A stretch of 64,000 nt of DNA, from contig NZ_FOXV01000002.1 of assembly GCF_900115815.1 (NCBI RefSeq), positions 1 to 64,000 of the forward strand, written 5' to 3'. This document shows positions 56,692 through 64,000 of the stretch, in pieces. The stretch is from Roseivivax halotolerans. GTDB taxonomy: Bacteria; Pseudomonadota; Alphaproteobacteria; Rhodobacterales; Rhodobacteraceae. Position 1 is the stretch's first letter, and every line of letters starts with the position of its first letter. Below the pieces are notes generated by a model that was given only the letters and a program-made list of their open reading frames with translations, made no database searches and was not told where the DNA came from. Made by a program: the position numbers and the translations under genes.

Positions 56692-56892
56692 ATGCCCAAG
56701 ATGAAGACGAAGTCGAGCGCGAAGAAGCGCTTCAAGATCTCGGCAAGCGGCAAGGTGATCGCGGGCCAGGCCGGCAAACGCCACGGCATGATCAAACGCA
56801 CGAAGAAGTTTATCCGCGACGCGCGCGGCACGACCACGCTGTCGGAGCCCGATGCGAAGATCATCAAGGGCTATATGCCCTACGATCGCTGA
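56692..56892 (+). CDS. rpmI: 50S ribosomal protein L35
   Basis: L35 (66 aa), basic, starting [22 protein letters not shown] with the family block [24 protein letters not shown] 56692 is chosen; a longer frame exists but is not L35-like. AGGAG lies about 10 nt upstream. It is followed 28 nt later by rplT; infC is not present here, so the classical infC-rpmI-rplT order is incomplete in the window. Confidence 0.97.
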   Translation: MPKMKTKSSAKKRFKISASGKVIAGQAGKRHGMIKRTKKFIRDARGTTTLSEPDAKIIKGYMPYDR

Positions 56893-56920
56893 TCCCACGG
56901 ATACGAGAAGGAGCTAGATC

Positions 56921-57286
56921 ATGTCTCGAGTCAAAGGTGGGACCACGACCCACGCCCGTCACAAGAAAATCACCAAGGCCGCAAAAGGCTATTACGGCCG
57001 TCGCAAGAACACCTTCAAGGTGGCGACGCAGGCCGTCGACAAGGCCAACCAGTACGCGACCCGCGACCGGAAGAACCGCAAGCGCAATTTCCGCGCGCTC
57101 TGGATCCAGCGGATCAACGCCGCCGTCCGCGCGCATGACGAAGCGCTGACCTATTCGCGGTTCGTCAACGGCCTGACGCTGGCCGGTATCGAGGTGGACC
57201 GCAAGGTTCTCGCCGATCTCGCCGTGCACGAGCCCGAAGCCTTCGGTGCGATCGTCGAGAAGGCGAAAGGCGCGCTGGCCGCCTGA
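56921..57286 (+). CDS. rplT: 50S ribosomal protein L20
   Basis: L20 (121 aa), an early-binding rRNA protein also known as an autoregulator of its operon in other bacteria. It starts [30 protein letters not shown] and contains [23 protein letters not shown], as expected. AAGGAG precedes the ATG. A strong terminator follows, so rpmI-rplT form a short unit separate from pheST, which follows beyond two antisense genes. Confidence 0.97.
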   Translation: MSRVKGGTTTHARHKKITKAAKGYYGRRKNTFKVATQAVDKANQYATRDRKNRKRNFRALWIQRINAAVRAHDEALTYSRFVNGLTLAGIEVDRKVLADLAVHEPEAFGAIVEKAKGALAA

Positions 57287-57309
57287 GCCGGACGCCCGTC
57301 ACCAAAAGA

Positions 57310-57346
57310 AAGCCCCGGCGCACCAGATGCGGCCGGGGCTTTTTAT
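57310..57346. terminator. Bidirectional terminator after rplT
   Basis: AAGCCCCGGC and GCCGGGGCTT (10 bp) close a 12-nt loop; a T-run follows on the + strand and an A-run precedes it. It lies between rplT and the convergent SGNH gene. Confidence 0.85.
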
Positions 57347-57357
57347 TTGTCCGCGTG

Positions 57358-58032
57358 TCATCGCGTCAGGGCCGGATCCGCAGCCCTCAGCGCCTCCGCG
57401 ATCTGCCGGGCGATCCGCGCGGAGCCCTCGACCGAAGGGTGGATCTGATCGCGCGCGAAAAGCGCTCCGTTCGAGAAGGGCACCACGTCTCCCATATCGA
57501 CGAAGACGATACCGGGATCGGCGGCGGCCATGCGTTCGGTGCGCGCCGCCATCTCGTCGTAGATGCGCCCGCATGTGGTGCCGGCGAATCTTGGCGACGT
57601 ATAGTAATCGGCCCAAAGGACGTTACTGCCCCGTACCCGCAATCCCGAGACCATGCGAGGTATAGCGCCGGAGCGTCCATCCTCCGAGATAAGCGTGTCG
57701 AGCGTGCCGCGCGTATCGGGCCCCGAGCAGCCGACCCGCAGATCGTTCGCGCCGCCATTCATCACGACCCAGCGGGGGCTCAGATCCGAAACCTGCTCGG
57801 TGATGTTGAGCGCGCCGCGCCCCGTCGAGCCGGTGACGCTGGCGAAGGGCAAGGATACATCGCCCACAGGCTGCCCGAGAAGGCGCGAGAGGTTCCGCGC
57901 GACGGACGCGTCCTGCGTCCGGTTCCAGGCCATGACGGAATCGCCCGCCACGACGAGACGCGCGCCCTCCGGCACGCCGCGCCCGCAGGCCGCGACGAGG
58001 CCGATGAGGAGAAATGCGAATGCGAGGCGCAT
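57358..58032 (-). CDS. SGNH/GDSL-type hydrolase lipoprotein
   Basis: A 224-aa protein with a lipoprotein signal (lipobox LVAAC, Cys16). The SGNH hydrolase blocks follow: the nucleophile Ser32 in [10 protein letters not shown], Gly in block II, the Asn of block III in [11 protein letters not shown], and the catalytic Asp/His in [11 protein letters not shown]. It would be an outer- or inner-membrane-anchored esterase or deacetylase of unknown substrate. ATG 58032 is favoured because it places the lipobox correctly; an extension of 19 codons upstream lacks a signal. Confidence 0.85.
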   Translation of the reverse strand: MRLAFAFLLIGLVAACGRGVPEGARLVVAGDSVMAWNRTQDASVARNLSRLLGQPVGDVSLPFASVTGSTGRGALNITEQVSDLSPRWVVMNGGANDLRVGCSGPDTRGTLDTLISEDGRSGAIPRMVSGLRVRGSNVLWADYYTSPRFAGTTCGRIYDEMAARTERMAAADPGIVFVDMGDVVPFSNGALFARDQIHPSVEGSARIARQIAEALRAADPALTR

Positions 58033-58111
58033 GTGTCGTCCTTTCCGTGCAGTCCGGGAACAGCCTAGCGGCGCTTGCGCGACAGGCAACGCGGCGCCCG
58101 GTGTGTTGTGC

Positions 58112-58143
58112 GAAAAAGAAAGGGCGGCCGAACCCGGCCGCCC
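58112..58143 (-). terminator. Terminator after the DUF4394 gene
   Basis: GGGCGGCCG and CGGCCGCCC (9 bp) close a 4-nt loop. Reading the minus strand, the stem is followed by a T-rich run (TTTCTTTTTCG), as expected after the DUF4394 gene that ends at 58172. Confidence 0.85.
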
Positions 58144-58171
58144 CTGTCGCGTATCATACCAAAGCCGTGAC

Positions 58172-59011
58172 TTACATGCTGTTGGACGCGGCGAAGCCCG
58201 TGAAGCCGCCCATGCCGAGATCGGCTTGCATGGTCGCTTCGCCGGTCTCGAGGTCGATCATGTAGAGGCCGGCGCTTTCTGCGCCTTCAATCTGAAGGAT
58301 CGCGTAAGCTTCGTTCTCGCCTTCGGATGCGGAGAGGATCTCGAAGCCGCCCATCGGGGCAAGGTCGACCGCCTCGCCGTCGACCATGATCGGCGCGACG
58401 GTTTCGAGCGTGCCTTCGTTGTTCGCCACGCTCACCAGCGCGTCGGTTTCAGCGTCAAGACCGTACTGGAACGTCTCGGACGCGGTCTCACCATCGATGG
58501 CGTTGGTGTAGGCGTTCGCAAAGACCATCGGCGTCGCGTCCGCGTTGTCGTCGCCTTCGGCATAGGCGAGATCCGTCATGCGCACGACGGTGTTGGCGCG
58601 GTCGTCATTGTCGCCAAAACCTTCGGGGAAGTAGACGAGATTGTCGCCCGTGGTCGTTACGGCGCGCACGGCGTCGATGGCGTTGTTGAAGTCAAAGGCC
58701 ACCATTGCGCCGTCGCCGATGGTTGCATCGTCGCCGAAGCTCGCTTCGAGATCGGTCATCTCTCCCGAAGCCGGATCGACAGTGTAGATCGCATCTGCGG
58801 AGAACCCGACGAGATCGCCGGTGACCGGGCGATAGGCGATGGCCGAGAGCGGCATGTTCAGCTCATAGGTTTCAATTTCGCCCGGCGCCGAGATATCGGC
58901 CATCACGACGAGCGTGCTGCCGTCTTCCGCGAGGGCATAGCCGGAGGCGGCATGTGCTGCGCCAGCGGCGGAAAGAGCGAGAATGGACGTGGCTGCAATA
59001 GTGCGGATCAT
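58172..59011 (-). CDS. DUF4394 domain-containing exported protein
   Basis: A 279-aa acidic protein with an N-terminal signal peptide ([21 protein letters not shown]). The rest has the repeating pattern of DUF4394 proteins, which probably form a beta-propeller-like set of blades: [37 protein letters not shown], then [13 protein letters not shown], and a C-terminal [30 protein letters not shown]. Function unknown. ATG 59011 is chosen because it begins the signal peptide; a start at 59035 would add 8 residues. Antisense to pheST's upstream gap. Confidence 0.85.
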   Translation of the reverse strand: MIRTIAATSILALSAAGAAHAASGYALAEDGSTLVVMADISAPGEIETYELNMPLSAIAYRPVTGDLVGFSADAIYTVDPASGEMTDLEASFGDDATIGDGAMVAFDFNNAIDAVRAVTTTGDNLVYFPEGFGDNDDRANTVVRMTDLAYAEGDDNADATPMVFANAYTNAIDGETASETFQYGLDAETDALVSVANNEGTLETVAPIMVDGEAVDLAPMGGFEILSASEGENEAYAILQIEGAESAGLYMIDLETGEATMQADLGMGGFTGFAASNSM

Positions 59012-59200
59012 CTTACATACTTCCGTTCTGTTCATCTGTTCGCGGCAGGGCTCACCCCTGACGCTCGGCCTCATCCACGAAAGCCGCCGGGAATAAGTTT
59101 CGCGCGATCTGCACAGGAAGCCGCGCGGTCCAGTTGCGCGCCTCGCAACCCGCATGTAGCAAGGCGCGCAAGAGCGAAGGGCCGAGCCTGCGAGGACGAG

Positions 59201-60274
59201 ATGGACGATCTGCGCGACAAGTATATTCAGGCGATTGCCGGGGCCGAGGACGAGGCCGCGCTAGAGGCGTTGCGCCTCGAGGCGGTCGGCAAGAAGGGCG
59301 AGATCAGCCTGAAGATGCGCGAACTCGGCAAGATGAGCGCCGAGGAGCGGCAGGTCGCGGGCCCGAAGCTCAACGCGCTCAAGGACGAGATCAACGCCGC
59401 GCTCGCCGCCAAGAAAGCCGCGCTCGGCGATGCGGCGCTCGATGCGCGGCTTCGCGAGGAATGGCTCGATGTGACGCTGCCGGGCCGGCCGATGCGGACG
59501 GGCTCGATCCACCCGATCAGCCAGGTCACCGAAGAACTGACGGCGATCTTCGCCGATATGGGGTTCTCGGTCGCCGAAGGGCCGCAGATCGACACCGACT
59601 GGTACAATTTCGACGCGCTGAACATTCCCGGCCATCACCCCGCCCGCGCGGAGATGGACACGTTCTACATGCACCGCGACGAAGGCGATAATCGCCCGCC
59701 TCACGTCCTTCGGACTCATACCTCGCCGGTGCAGATCCGGCACATGGAGAAATACGGCGCGCCCTGCCGGATCATCGCTCCGGGCCGGGTCTACCGGGCT
59801 GATTACGACCAGACGCACACGCCGATGTTCCACCAGGTCGAGGGGCTCGCGATCGACCGCGACATCTCGATGGCGAACCTCAAATGGGTGCTGGAGGAGT
59901 TTTTCGCGGCCTTCTTCGAGGTGGACGGGATCAAGACGCGGTTCCGCGCCTCGCATTTCCCCTTCACCGAACCCTCCGCCGAGGTGGATATCCAGTGTTC
60001 TTGGGAAGACGGGCAGCTCAAGATCGGCGAAGGGGATGGCTGGCTTGAGGTTCTAGGCTCCGGCATGGTGCATCCCAAGGTGTTGCAGGCGGCCGGGGTA
60101 GATCCGTCCGAATGGCAGGGCTTTGCCTTCGGCATGGGGATCGACCGGATCGCGATGCTGAAATACGGTATCCCGGATCTCAGGGCGTTTTTCGACAGCG
60201 ATCTGCGCTGGCTAAAGCATTACGGCTTTTCGAGCCTCGGCGTTCCGACGCTGCATGGGGGTCTTTCGGCCTGA
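59201..60274 (+). CDS. pheS: Phenylalanine--tRNA ligase subunit alpha
   Basis: PheS (357 aa) is the catalytic alpha subunit that charges tRNA-Phe. It has an N-terminal coiled-coil tRNA-binding region (residues 1-75, rich in Glu, Ala and Lys). The class II motifs are present: motif 2 near [27 protein letters not shown] and motif 3 in [20 protein letters not shown]. The substrate pocket [16 protein letters not shown] is clear. The start [13 protein letters not shown] follows GAGGACGAG. pheT begins about 530 nt later, unusually separated by a hairpin array and a small gene. Confidence 0.97.
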   Translation: MDDLRDKYIQAIAGAEDEAALEALRLEAVGKKGEISLKMRELGKMSAEERQVAGPKLNALKDEINAALAAKKAALGDAALDARLREEWLDVTLPGRPMRTGSIHPISQVTEELTAIFADMGFSVAEGPQIDTDWYNFDALNIPGHHPARAEMDTFYMHRDEGDNRPPHVLRTHTSPVQIRHMEKYGAPCRIIAPGRVYRADYDQTHTPMFHQVEGLAIDRDISMANLKWVLEEFFAAFFEVDGIKTRFRASHFPFTEPSAEVDIQCSWEDGQLKIGEGDGWLEVLGSGMVHPKVLQAAGVDPSEWQGFAFGMGIDRIAMLKYGIPDLRAFFDSDLRWLKHYGFSSLGVPTLHGGLSA

Positions 60275-60428
60275 CGCACTCCGCACGCGGAGTGCGAGCC
60301 GGTTTTCGACGCGAAAACCGGAGCCGTGCGGAGCGCGTGACCGCTTCTCGCGGCGAAAATCGGAACCCTAACCGGACGGGCACGCTTTTCGCGTCGAAAA
60401 GCGCGCGCTCTTTGCGACAAAGAGCGCG
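60275..60428. repeat. Array of palindromic hairpins between pheS and the YrhK-like gene
   Basis: Directly after the pheS stop are four exact hairpins: CGCACTCCG/CGGAGTGCG (60275-60296), CCGGTTTTCG/CGAAAACCGG (60299-60321), CGCTTTTCG/CGAAAAGCG (60383-60403) and CGCGCTCTTT/AAAGAGCGCG (60404-60428). A degenerate fifth lies near 60341-60362. The sequence GAGCGCGTGACC occurs twice (about 60331 and 60422), so part of the array looks duplicated. There is no U-tract after any stem, so they are not ordinary terminators. Confidence 0.8.
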
Positions 60429-60452
60429 TGACCACTGCCGAAAGGAAACCCC

Positions 60453-60737
60453 ATGCGTCTCTTCCGCCATGAAAACCGCCAGCAGACCGATCAGACCCGC
60501 CGTCTCTATGCCCGCTACGAGCTTGCCCATACCGCCGTCGATTTCGCCGCCGCGTTTCTCTTTCTCGTGGGCTCGGTCCTGTTCTTCTGGCAGTCGCTCG
60601 AAACCGCAGCGATCTGGTGCTTCGTCCTCGGCTCGGTGTTCTTTTGCGTGAAGCCGACACTGCGCCTGATCCGCGAAATCCACCTTTACCGCATCGGCGA
60701 GACCGACGCGCTCGCCAAGGCCGACCAGATCGGCTGA
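60453..60737 (+). CDS. YrhK-like small membrane protein
   Basis: A 94-aa protein with two hydrophobic segments (about 28-46 and 50-66: AVDFAAAFLFLVGSVLFFW and IWCFVLGSVFFCVKPTLRL) and a charged N-terminus with RRLYARYELAHT. The pattern matches the YrhK domain, a small membrane domain of unknown role. AAAGGAAA precedes ATG 60453. It sits between pheS and pheT on the same strand, so it may be transcribed with both. Confidence 0.75.
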   Translation: MRLFRHENRQQTDQTRRLYARYELAHTAVDFAAAFLFLVGSVLFFWQSLETAAIWCFVLGSVFFCVKPTLRLIREIHLYRIGETDALAKADQIG

Positions 60738-60806
60738 GCCCTTTCCGTCCCGTCTGCGATCCGCTAGGAGATCCCCGACCCGATCCAAGACCCCGAGGCG
60801 CATGCG

Positions 60807-63203
60807 ATGAAGTTCACCCTCTCCTGGCTCAAGCACCATCTCGACACCACGGCCTCCGTCTCGGAGATCGCCGAGACGCTGACCGATCTCGGCCTCGAGG
60901 TGGAAGCTGTGGAAGATCCCGCGGAGCGCCTCGGCGACTTCACCCTCGGCCGCGTCATCGCCGCCGAGAAGCATCCCGATGCGGACAAGCTGAAGGTCTG
61001 CCGGGTCGAGACCGACGAGGGCGAGCGCCAGATCATTTGCGGCGCACCGAATGCCCGCGAGGGTATCACCGTCGTCCTCGCCAAGCCCGGCACCTATGTG
61101 CCCGGCATCGACACGACGATCCAGGTCGGCAAGATCCGTGGCGTGGAGAGCTTCGGCATGATGTGTTCCGAACGCGAAATGGAGCTGTCGGACGAGCATT
61201 CGGGCATCATCGAGCTGCCCTCGGGCGAGGTCGGCCAGCGCTTCGTCGACTGGCTCACCGCGAACGACCCTGCCAAGATCGACCCCGTGATCGAGATCGC
61301 GATCACCCCCAACCGGCCCGATGCGCTCGGTGTCAGGGGCGTGGCGCGCGACCTTGCGGCACGTGGCCTCGGCACGCTGATCGCGCGGGACACGGACCCG
61401 GTCCCGGGCACGTTCGAAAGCCCGATCAAGGTCACGATCAACGACGAGGCCCGCGAGGCCTGCCCGGTTTTCTATGGCCGTCTCATTCGCGGCGTGAAGA
61501 ACGGCCCCTCCCCCGATTGGCTGCAACAGAGCCTCAAGGCGATCGGTCTTCGCCCGATTTCCTTCCTCGTGGATGTGACGAACTTCTTCACCTATGACCG
61601 CAACCGCCCGCTGCATGTCTTCGACGCGGCCAAGGTCAAAGGCGATCTGCGCGTGCATCTGTCGAAAGGCGGAGAAGAGCTTCTCGCGCTCGATGAGAAA
61701 ACCTACCGCCTCGCGCCCGGCATGACGGTGATCTCGGACGACACCGGCGTCGAGAGCCTGGGCGGCATCATGGGCGGCGAGGCGTCGGGCGTGACCGAGG
61801 AGACGACGGATGTCTTTCTCGAGGCAGCCTTCTTCGACCCGATCCGCACCGCCTATACGGGCCGCTCGCTCAAGATCAATTCCGATGCGCGCTACCGCTT
61901 CGAGCGCGGTATCGACCCCGAGTGGACGCCGCACGGCATCGAGCACGCGACGCGGATGATCCTCGATCACGCAGGCGGCGAGGCGTCCGAAGTGGTGGTT
62001 GCGGGCGAGATCCCGGACCATGCGCGCGCCTACCGGCTCGACACGGAGCGTTGCTCCCGGCTCGTCGGAATGGACATTCCGGCCGAGACGCAGCGCGCGA
62101 CGCTGGAGGCGCTCGGCTTCGTCATGGACGGCGACATGGCGCATGTGCCGTCCTGGCGGCCCGACGTGATGGGCGAGGCGGATCTCGTGGAAGAGGTCGC
62201 GCGGATCGCGTCGCTCACCAAGCTCGAGGGCAAGCCCCTGCCCCGGATGCATTCGGGCGTCCCGCGCCCGATCCTGTCGGCGCTGCAGAAGCGCGAGCAG
62301 GCAGGACGGCGCACGGCCGCGAGCCTTGGCTACAATGAATGCGTCACCTACAGCTTCATCGACCGAACCGCGGCAGAGCTTTTCGGCGGTGGACAGGACG
62401 CGAGCATGCTCGCCAACCCGATCTCCTCGGAGATGAGCCACATGCGCCCGGCGCTGCTGCCGGGTCTGCTGCAGGCGGCGGCGCGCAACCAGGCACGCGG
62501 CATGTCCGACCTGGCATTGTTCGAGATGGGTCATGTTTTCGAAGGCGGCGAGCCAGGCGAGCAGAACCTGTGCCTCGCGGGCATTCTCGTCGGCCGCACC
62601 GGGCCGAAGGATGTGCATGGCGCCTCGCGTGCGGTCGATCTTTACGATGCCAAGACCGACGCGGAGGCGCTTTTGTCCGCTATGGGCGCGCCCGCGAAGA
62701 TGCAGATCCTGCGGAGCGGCGATGCATGGTGGCACCCGGGCCGCCACGGCGTGCTGTGCCTCGGGCCCAAGAAGGTGCTCGGAATCTTCGGCGAGATTCA
62801 TCCGCGCATTCTGCAAGCGCTCGACGTGAAAGGCCCCGTCGTCGGCTTCACGATCTGGCCCGAGGCGATCCCGATGCCGAAAAAGGCGGTGTCGACCCGC
62901 CCCGCTCTGGCGCAGAGCGACCTGCAACCCGTGGAGCGCGATTTCGCCTTCGTGGTGGACCGGGATGTCGCCGCGCTCGATCTCGTGAATGCCGCCGCAG
63001 GCGCCGATAAGGCTCTGATAGAAGAGGTGCGCGTCTTCGACGAATTCGTCGGCGGCAGCCTTGGCGAAGGCAAGAAATCCCTCGCGATCACCGTCCGAAT
63101 GCAGCCGAAAGAGGCGACGCTGAAGGAAAAGGACATCGAGGCCGTGGGCGTGAAAATCGTCGAGAAGGTCGGCAAGGCGACGGGCGGCACGCTCCGGGGC
63201 TGA
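60807..63203 (+). CDS. pheT: Phenylalanine--tRNA ligase subunit beta
   Basis: PheT (798 aa) is the large non-catalytic subunit of the alpha2beta2 synthetase. Domains in order: MKFTLSWLKHHLD start; an OB-fold tRNA-binding domain (about 39-150: VIAAEKHPDADKLKVCRVE, GIDTTIQVGKIRGVESFGMMCSERE); the B3/B4 editing domain (residues 210-390); the B5 domain; the core catalytic-like domain with GYNECVTYSFIDRT; and the C-terminal ferredoxin-like anticodon-binding domain (PVERDFAFVVDRDV, VRMQPKEATLKEKDIEAV). The length is typical. Confidence 0.97.
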   Translation: MKFTLSWLKHHLDTTASVSEIAETLTDLGLEVEAVEDPAERLGDFTLGRVIAAEKHPDADKLKVCRVETDEGERQIICGAPNAREGITVVLAKPGTYVPGIDTTIQVGKIRGVESFGMMCSEREMELSDEHSGIIELPSGEVGQRFVDWLTANDPAKIDPVIEIAITPNRPDALGVRGVARDLAARGLGTLIARDTDPVPGTFESPIKVTINDEAREACPVFYGRLIRGVKNGPSPDWLQQSLKAIGLRPISFLVDVTNFFTYDRNRPLHVFDAAKVKGDLRVHLSKGGEELLALDEKTYRLAPGMTVISDDTGVESLGGIMGGEASGVTEETTDVFLEAAFFDPIRTAYTGRSLKINSDARYRFERGIDPEWTPHGIEHATRMILDHAGGEASEVVVAGEIPDHARAYRLDTERCSRLVGMDIPAETQRATLEALGFVMDGDMAHVPSWRPDVMGEADLVEEVARIASLTKLEGKPLPRMHSGVPRPILSALQKREQAGRRTAASLGYNECVTYSFIDRTAAELFGGGQDASMLANPISSEMSHMRPALLPGLLQAAARNQARGMSDLALFEMGHVFEGGEPGEQNLCLAGILVGRTGPKDVHGASRAVDLYDAKTDAEALLSAMGAPAKMQILRSGDAWWHPGRHGVLCLGPKKVLGIFGEIHPRILQALDVKGPVVGFTIWPEAIPMPKKAVSTRPALAQSDLQPVERDFAFVVDRDVAALDLVNAAAGADKALIEEVRVFDEFVGGSLGEGKKSLAITVRMQPKEATLKEKDIEAVGVKIVEKVGKATGGTLRG

Positions 63204-63268
63204 CCCCCTCACCTTGTCCGGCCTCTGCGGCGGGATAGCTGAAGACGGGTGCAACAAGGGAGAGCGAC

Positions 63269-63718
63269 ATGGGCCTCAACGTCTACCTCGCGGGCGAGAT
63301 TCACACCGACTGGCGCGACCAGATCATCGACGGGGCGCAAGGGCTCGACGTCACCTTCTCGGGACCCGTCACCGACCATGCGGCCTCGGACGATTGCGGC
63401 GTGGCGATCCTCGGCGCGGAAGAGAACAAGTTCTGGCATGACCGCAAAGGCGCGCTTCTGAACGGCATACGCACGCGCAAGGCGCTGGACGATGCCGACA
63501 TCGTGGTGGTGCGCTTCGGCGACAAGTACAAGCAGTGGAACGCCGCGTTCGATGCGGGCTATGCGGCCGCCCTCGGTAAGAGCCTCGTCATCCTGCAGCC
63601 CGAGGATCACGACCATGCGCTGAAGGAAGTCGACGCCGCCGCGTCCGCGGTTGCCCGTGATCCTTCCGAGGTGGTGGAGATCCTGCGCTACGTACTGACG
63701 GGCCAACTTCCCGGCTGA
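63269..63718 (+). CDS. YtoQ family protein (2-deoxyribosyltransferase-like)
   Basis: A 149-aa protein of the YtoQ family, a Rossmann-like fold related to nucleoside 2-deoxyribosyltransferases. The start MGLNVYLAGEIHTDWRDQIIDGA is diagnostic, as is VVVRFGDKYKQWNAAFDAGYAAALGKSLVILQPED. The catalytic role is unclear. It is 65 nt after pheT and may be co-transcribed. A TTTTCG/CGAAA near-palindrome (63721-63733) directly follows the stop. The remaining 280 nt to the window end show no clear gene. Confidence 0.85.
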   Translation: MGLNVYLAGEIHTDWRDQIIDGAQGLDVTFSGPVTDHAASDDCGVAILGAEENKFWHDRKGALLNGIRTRKALDDADIVVVRFGDKYKQWNAAFDAGYAAALGKSLVILQPEDHDHALKEVDAAASAVARDPSEVVEILRYVLTGQLPG

Positions 63719-63764
63719 CGGTTTTCGCGAAACGCTTGTAGATTGACACCGTAGACTGCAGTGA

Positions 63765-63804
63765 GCCGGAAGAGCCCGGATGACATCGGAAGATGCCGGA
63801 AGCG
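63765..63804. repeat. Four-copy 10-bp phased repeat (CCGGAAG-like)
   Basis: The heptamer CCGGAAG or a one-mismatch variant occurs at 63766, 63776 (CCGGATG), 63786 (TCGGAAG) and 63796, exactly one every 10 bp, close to one helical turn. This could be a cooperative binding array, or simply a simple-sequence coincidence. Confidence 0.6.
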
Positions 63805-63871
63805 CCATGTAAATAAGGGCTTTGCGAACGGTTGCGGCGCAGAAGTGCGATTATGTTCAATGTTTGCAGTG

Positions 63872-63891
63872 AGCCCCGAAACCGGGCTTTT
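63872..63891 (+). terminator. Terminator-like hairpin near the window end
   Basis: AGCCC and GGGCT pair around a 7-nt loop and are followed by TTTT (63888-63891). No coding gene ends near it on this strand, so it may terminate an untranslated RNA or be chance. Confidence 0.4.
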
Positions 63892-64000
63892 CAGGGGTTT
63901 CGAAGAGGATCCTGTCCTCAGACCATGGCGCGATGCGTTACTGCCACGAAAGCCTTTTAATATTGAGTTTAAAGGCCCGTTAGAGGCAGCTGGAAGGGCT

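Noticed and set aside
57653-59200. Long + strand extension of the pheS frame through the SGNH and DUF4394 region
   Set aside because: The opposite strand holds recognisable genes with signal peptides and a terminator. The PheS family start at 59201 is clear.
60180-63257. Very long open frame of 1025 codons antisense to pheT
   Set aside because: It mirrors pheT exactly, has no domain pattern, and arises from third-position GC bias.
63588-63860. 90-codon minus-strand frame at the right edge
   Set aside because: It overlaps the YtoQ gene and has no family features or ribosome-binding site.
63719-64000. tRNA or small RNA gene at the window end
   Set aside because: No cloverleaf arms or T-loop sequence was found. 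Only a weak terminator-like hairpin is present.

Overview
This window looks like chromosomal DNA of an alphaproteobacterium of the order Rhodobacterales (Roseobacter/Rhodobacter type). That assignment is an inference. It rests on the GC-rich sequence with strong third-position GC bias, the accB-accC-aat order followed by a DUF2155 protein and an NDUFA12-family complex I subunit, a COQ9 protein, two MerR regulators at a beta-oxidation cluster, a BigR/SqrR-like ArsR repressor and a DUF4394 protein. Most of the window is core chromosome. No tRNA, rRNA, transposase, integrase, phage gene or CRISPR array was recognised.

Layout. 1-99 is the tail of an unidentified gene. 734-3226 carries accB, accC and aat, convergent with DUF2155 and NDUFA12 genes (3190-3932). 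4124-5909 is an FkbM methyltransferase plus GT61 glycosyltransferase pair. 5978-8036 holds clpX and clpP. 8219-9439 encodes a photolyase-like protein whose two domains appear in reversed order. 9643-11224 is an ArsR repressor and an MFS transporter. 11194-18084 is riboflavin synthase (ribE) and ribD-nrdR, with a three-gene capsule export/lipid-anchor cassette (kpsS, Wza-like, kpsC) between ribE and ribD on the opposite strand. 18193-20339 has a frameshifted yjbQ, an SDR, small exported proteins and a HlyU-family protein. 20350-24449 is dnaG-rpoD, the macromolecular synthesis pair without rpsU, which lies at 49536.

24947-26389 is a Glu/Leu/Phe/Val dehydrogenase. 26732-29484 is a three-gene TadE/TadG-type pseudopilin operon whose last protein ends in four lysines and four tryptophans. 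29488-34803 contains a membrane protein, a HAD dehalogenase, an alpha/beta hydrolase, a Thr/Ser dehydratase, a MATE exporter and two PaaI-type thioesterases. 34970-42754 is a fatty-acid oxidation cluster: two MerR regulators separated by a spacer rich in palindromes, then acyl-CoA dehydrogenase, a small protein, GST, thiolase, an NTF2-like protein and FadB. 42776-49742 has xseA, purD, two quinone oxidoreductases flanking a methyltransferase, a COQ9 gene and rpsU. 49862-53233 holds a GMC oxidoreductase and a divergent Lrp-type regulator/alanine dehydrogenase pair. 53297-57286 has three small hypothetical genes, pyk, a small membrane protein, and rpmI-rplT. 57358-59011 has two antisense exported-protein genes. 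59201-63718 is pheS, a hairpin array, a YrhK-like gene, pheT and a YtoQ-family gene.

The most unusual signals are the apparently permuted photolyase-like protein, the hairpin array between pheS and pheT with related TTTTCG/CGAAAA palindromes after other stop codons, the KKKKWWWW pseudopilin tail, the stacked palindromes between the MerR genes, the ArsR repressor with two cysteines at persulfide-sensor positions, the yjbQ frameshift, and a four-copy 10-bp phased repeat near the right edge. All boundaries and family names come from reading the sequence and remembered family features; no database search was run.
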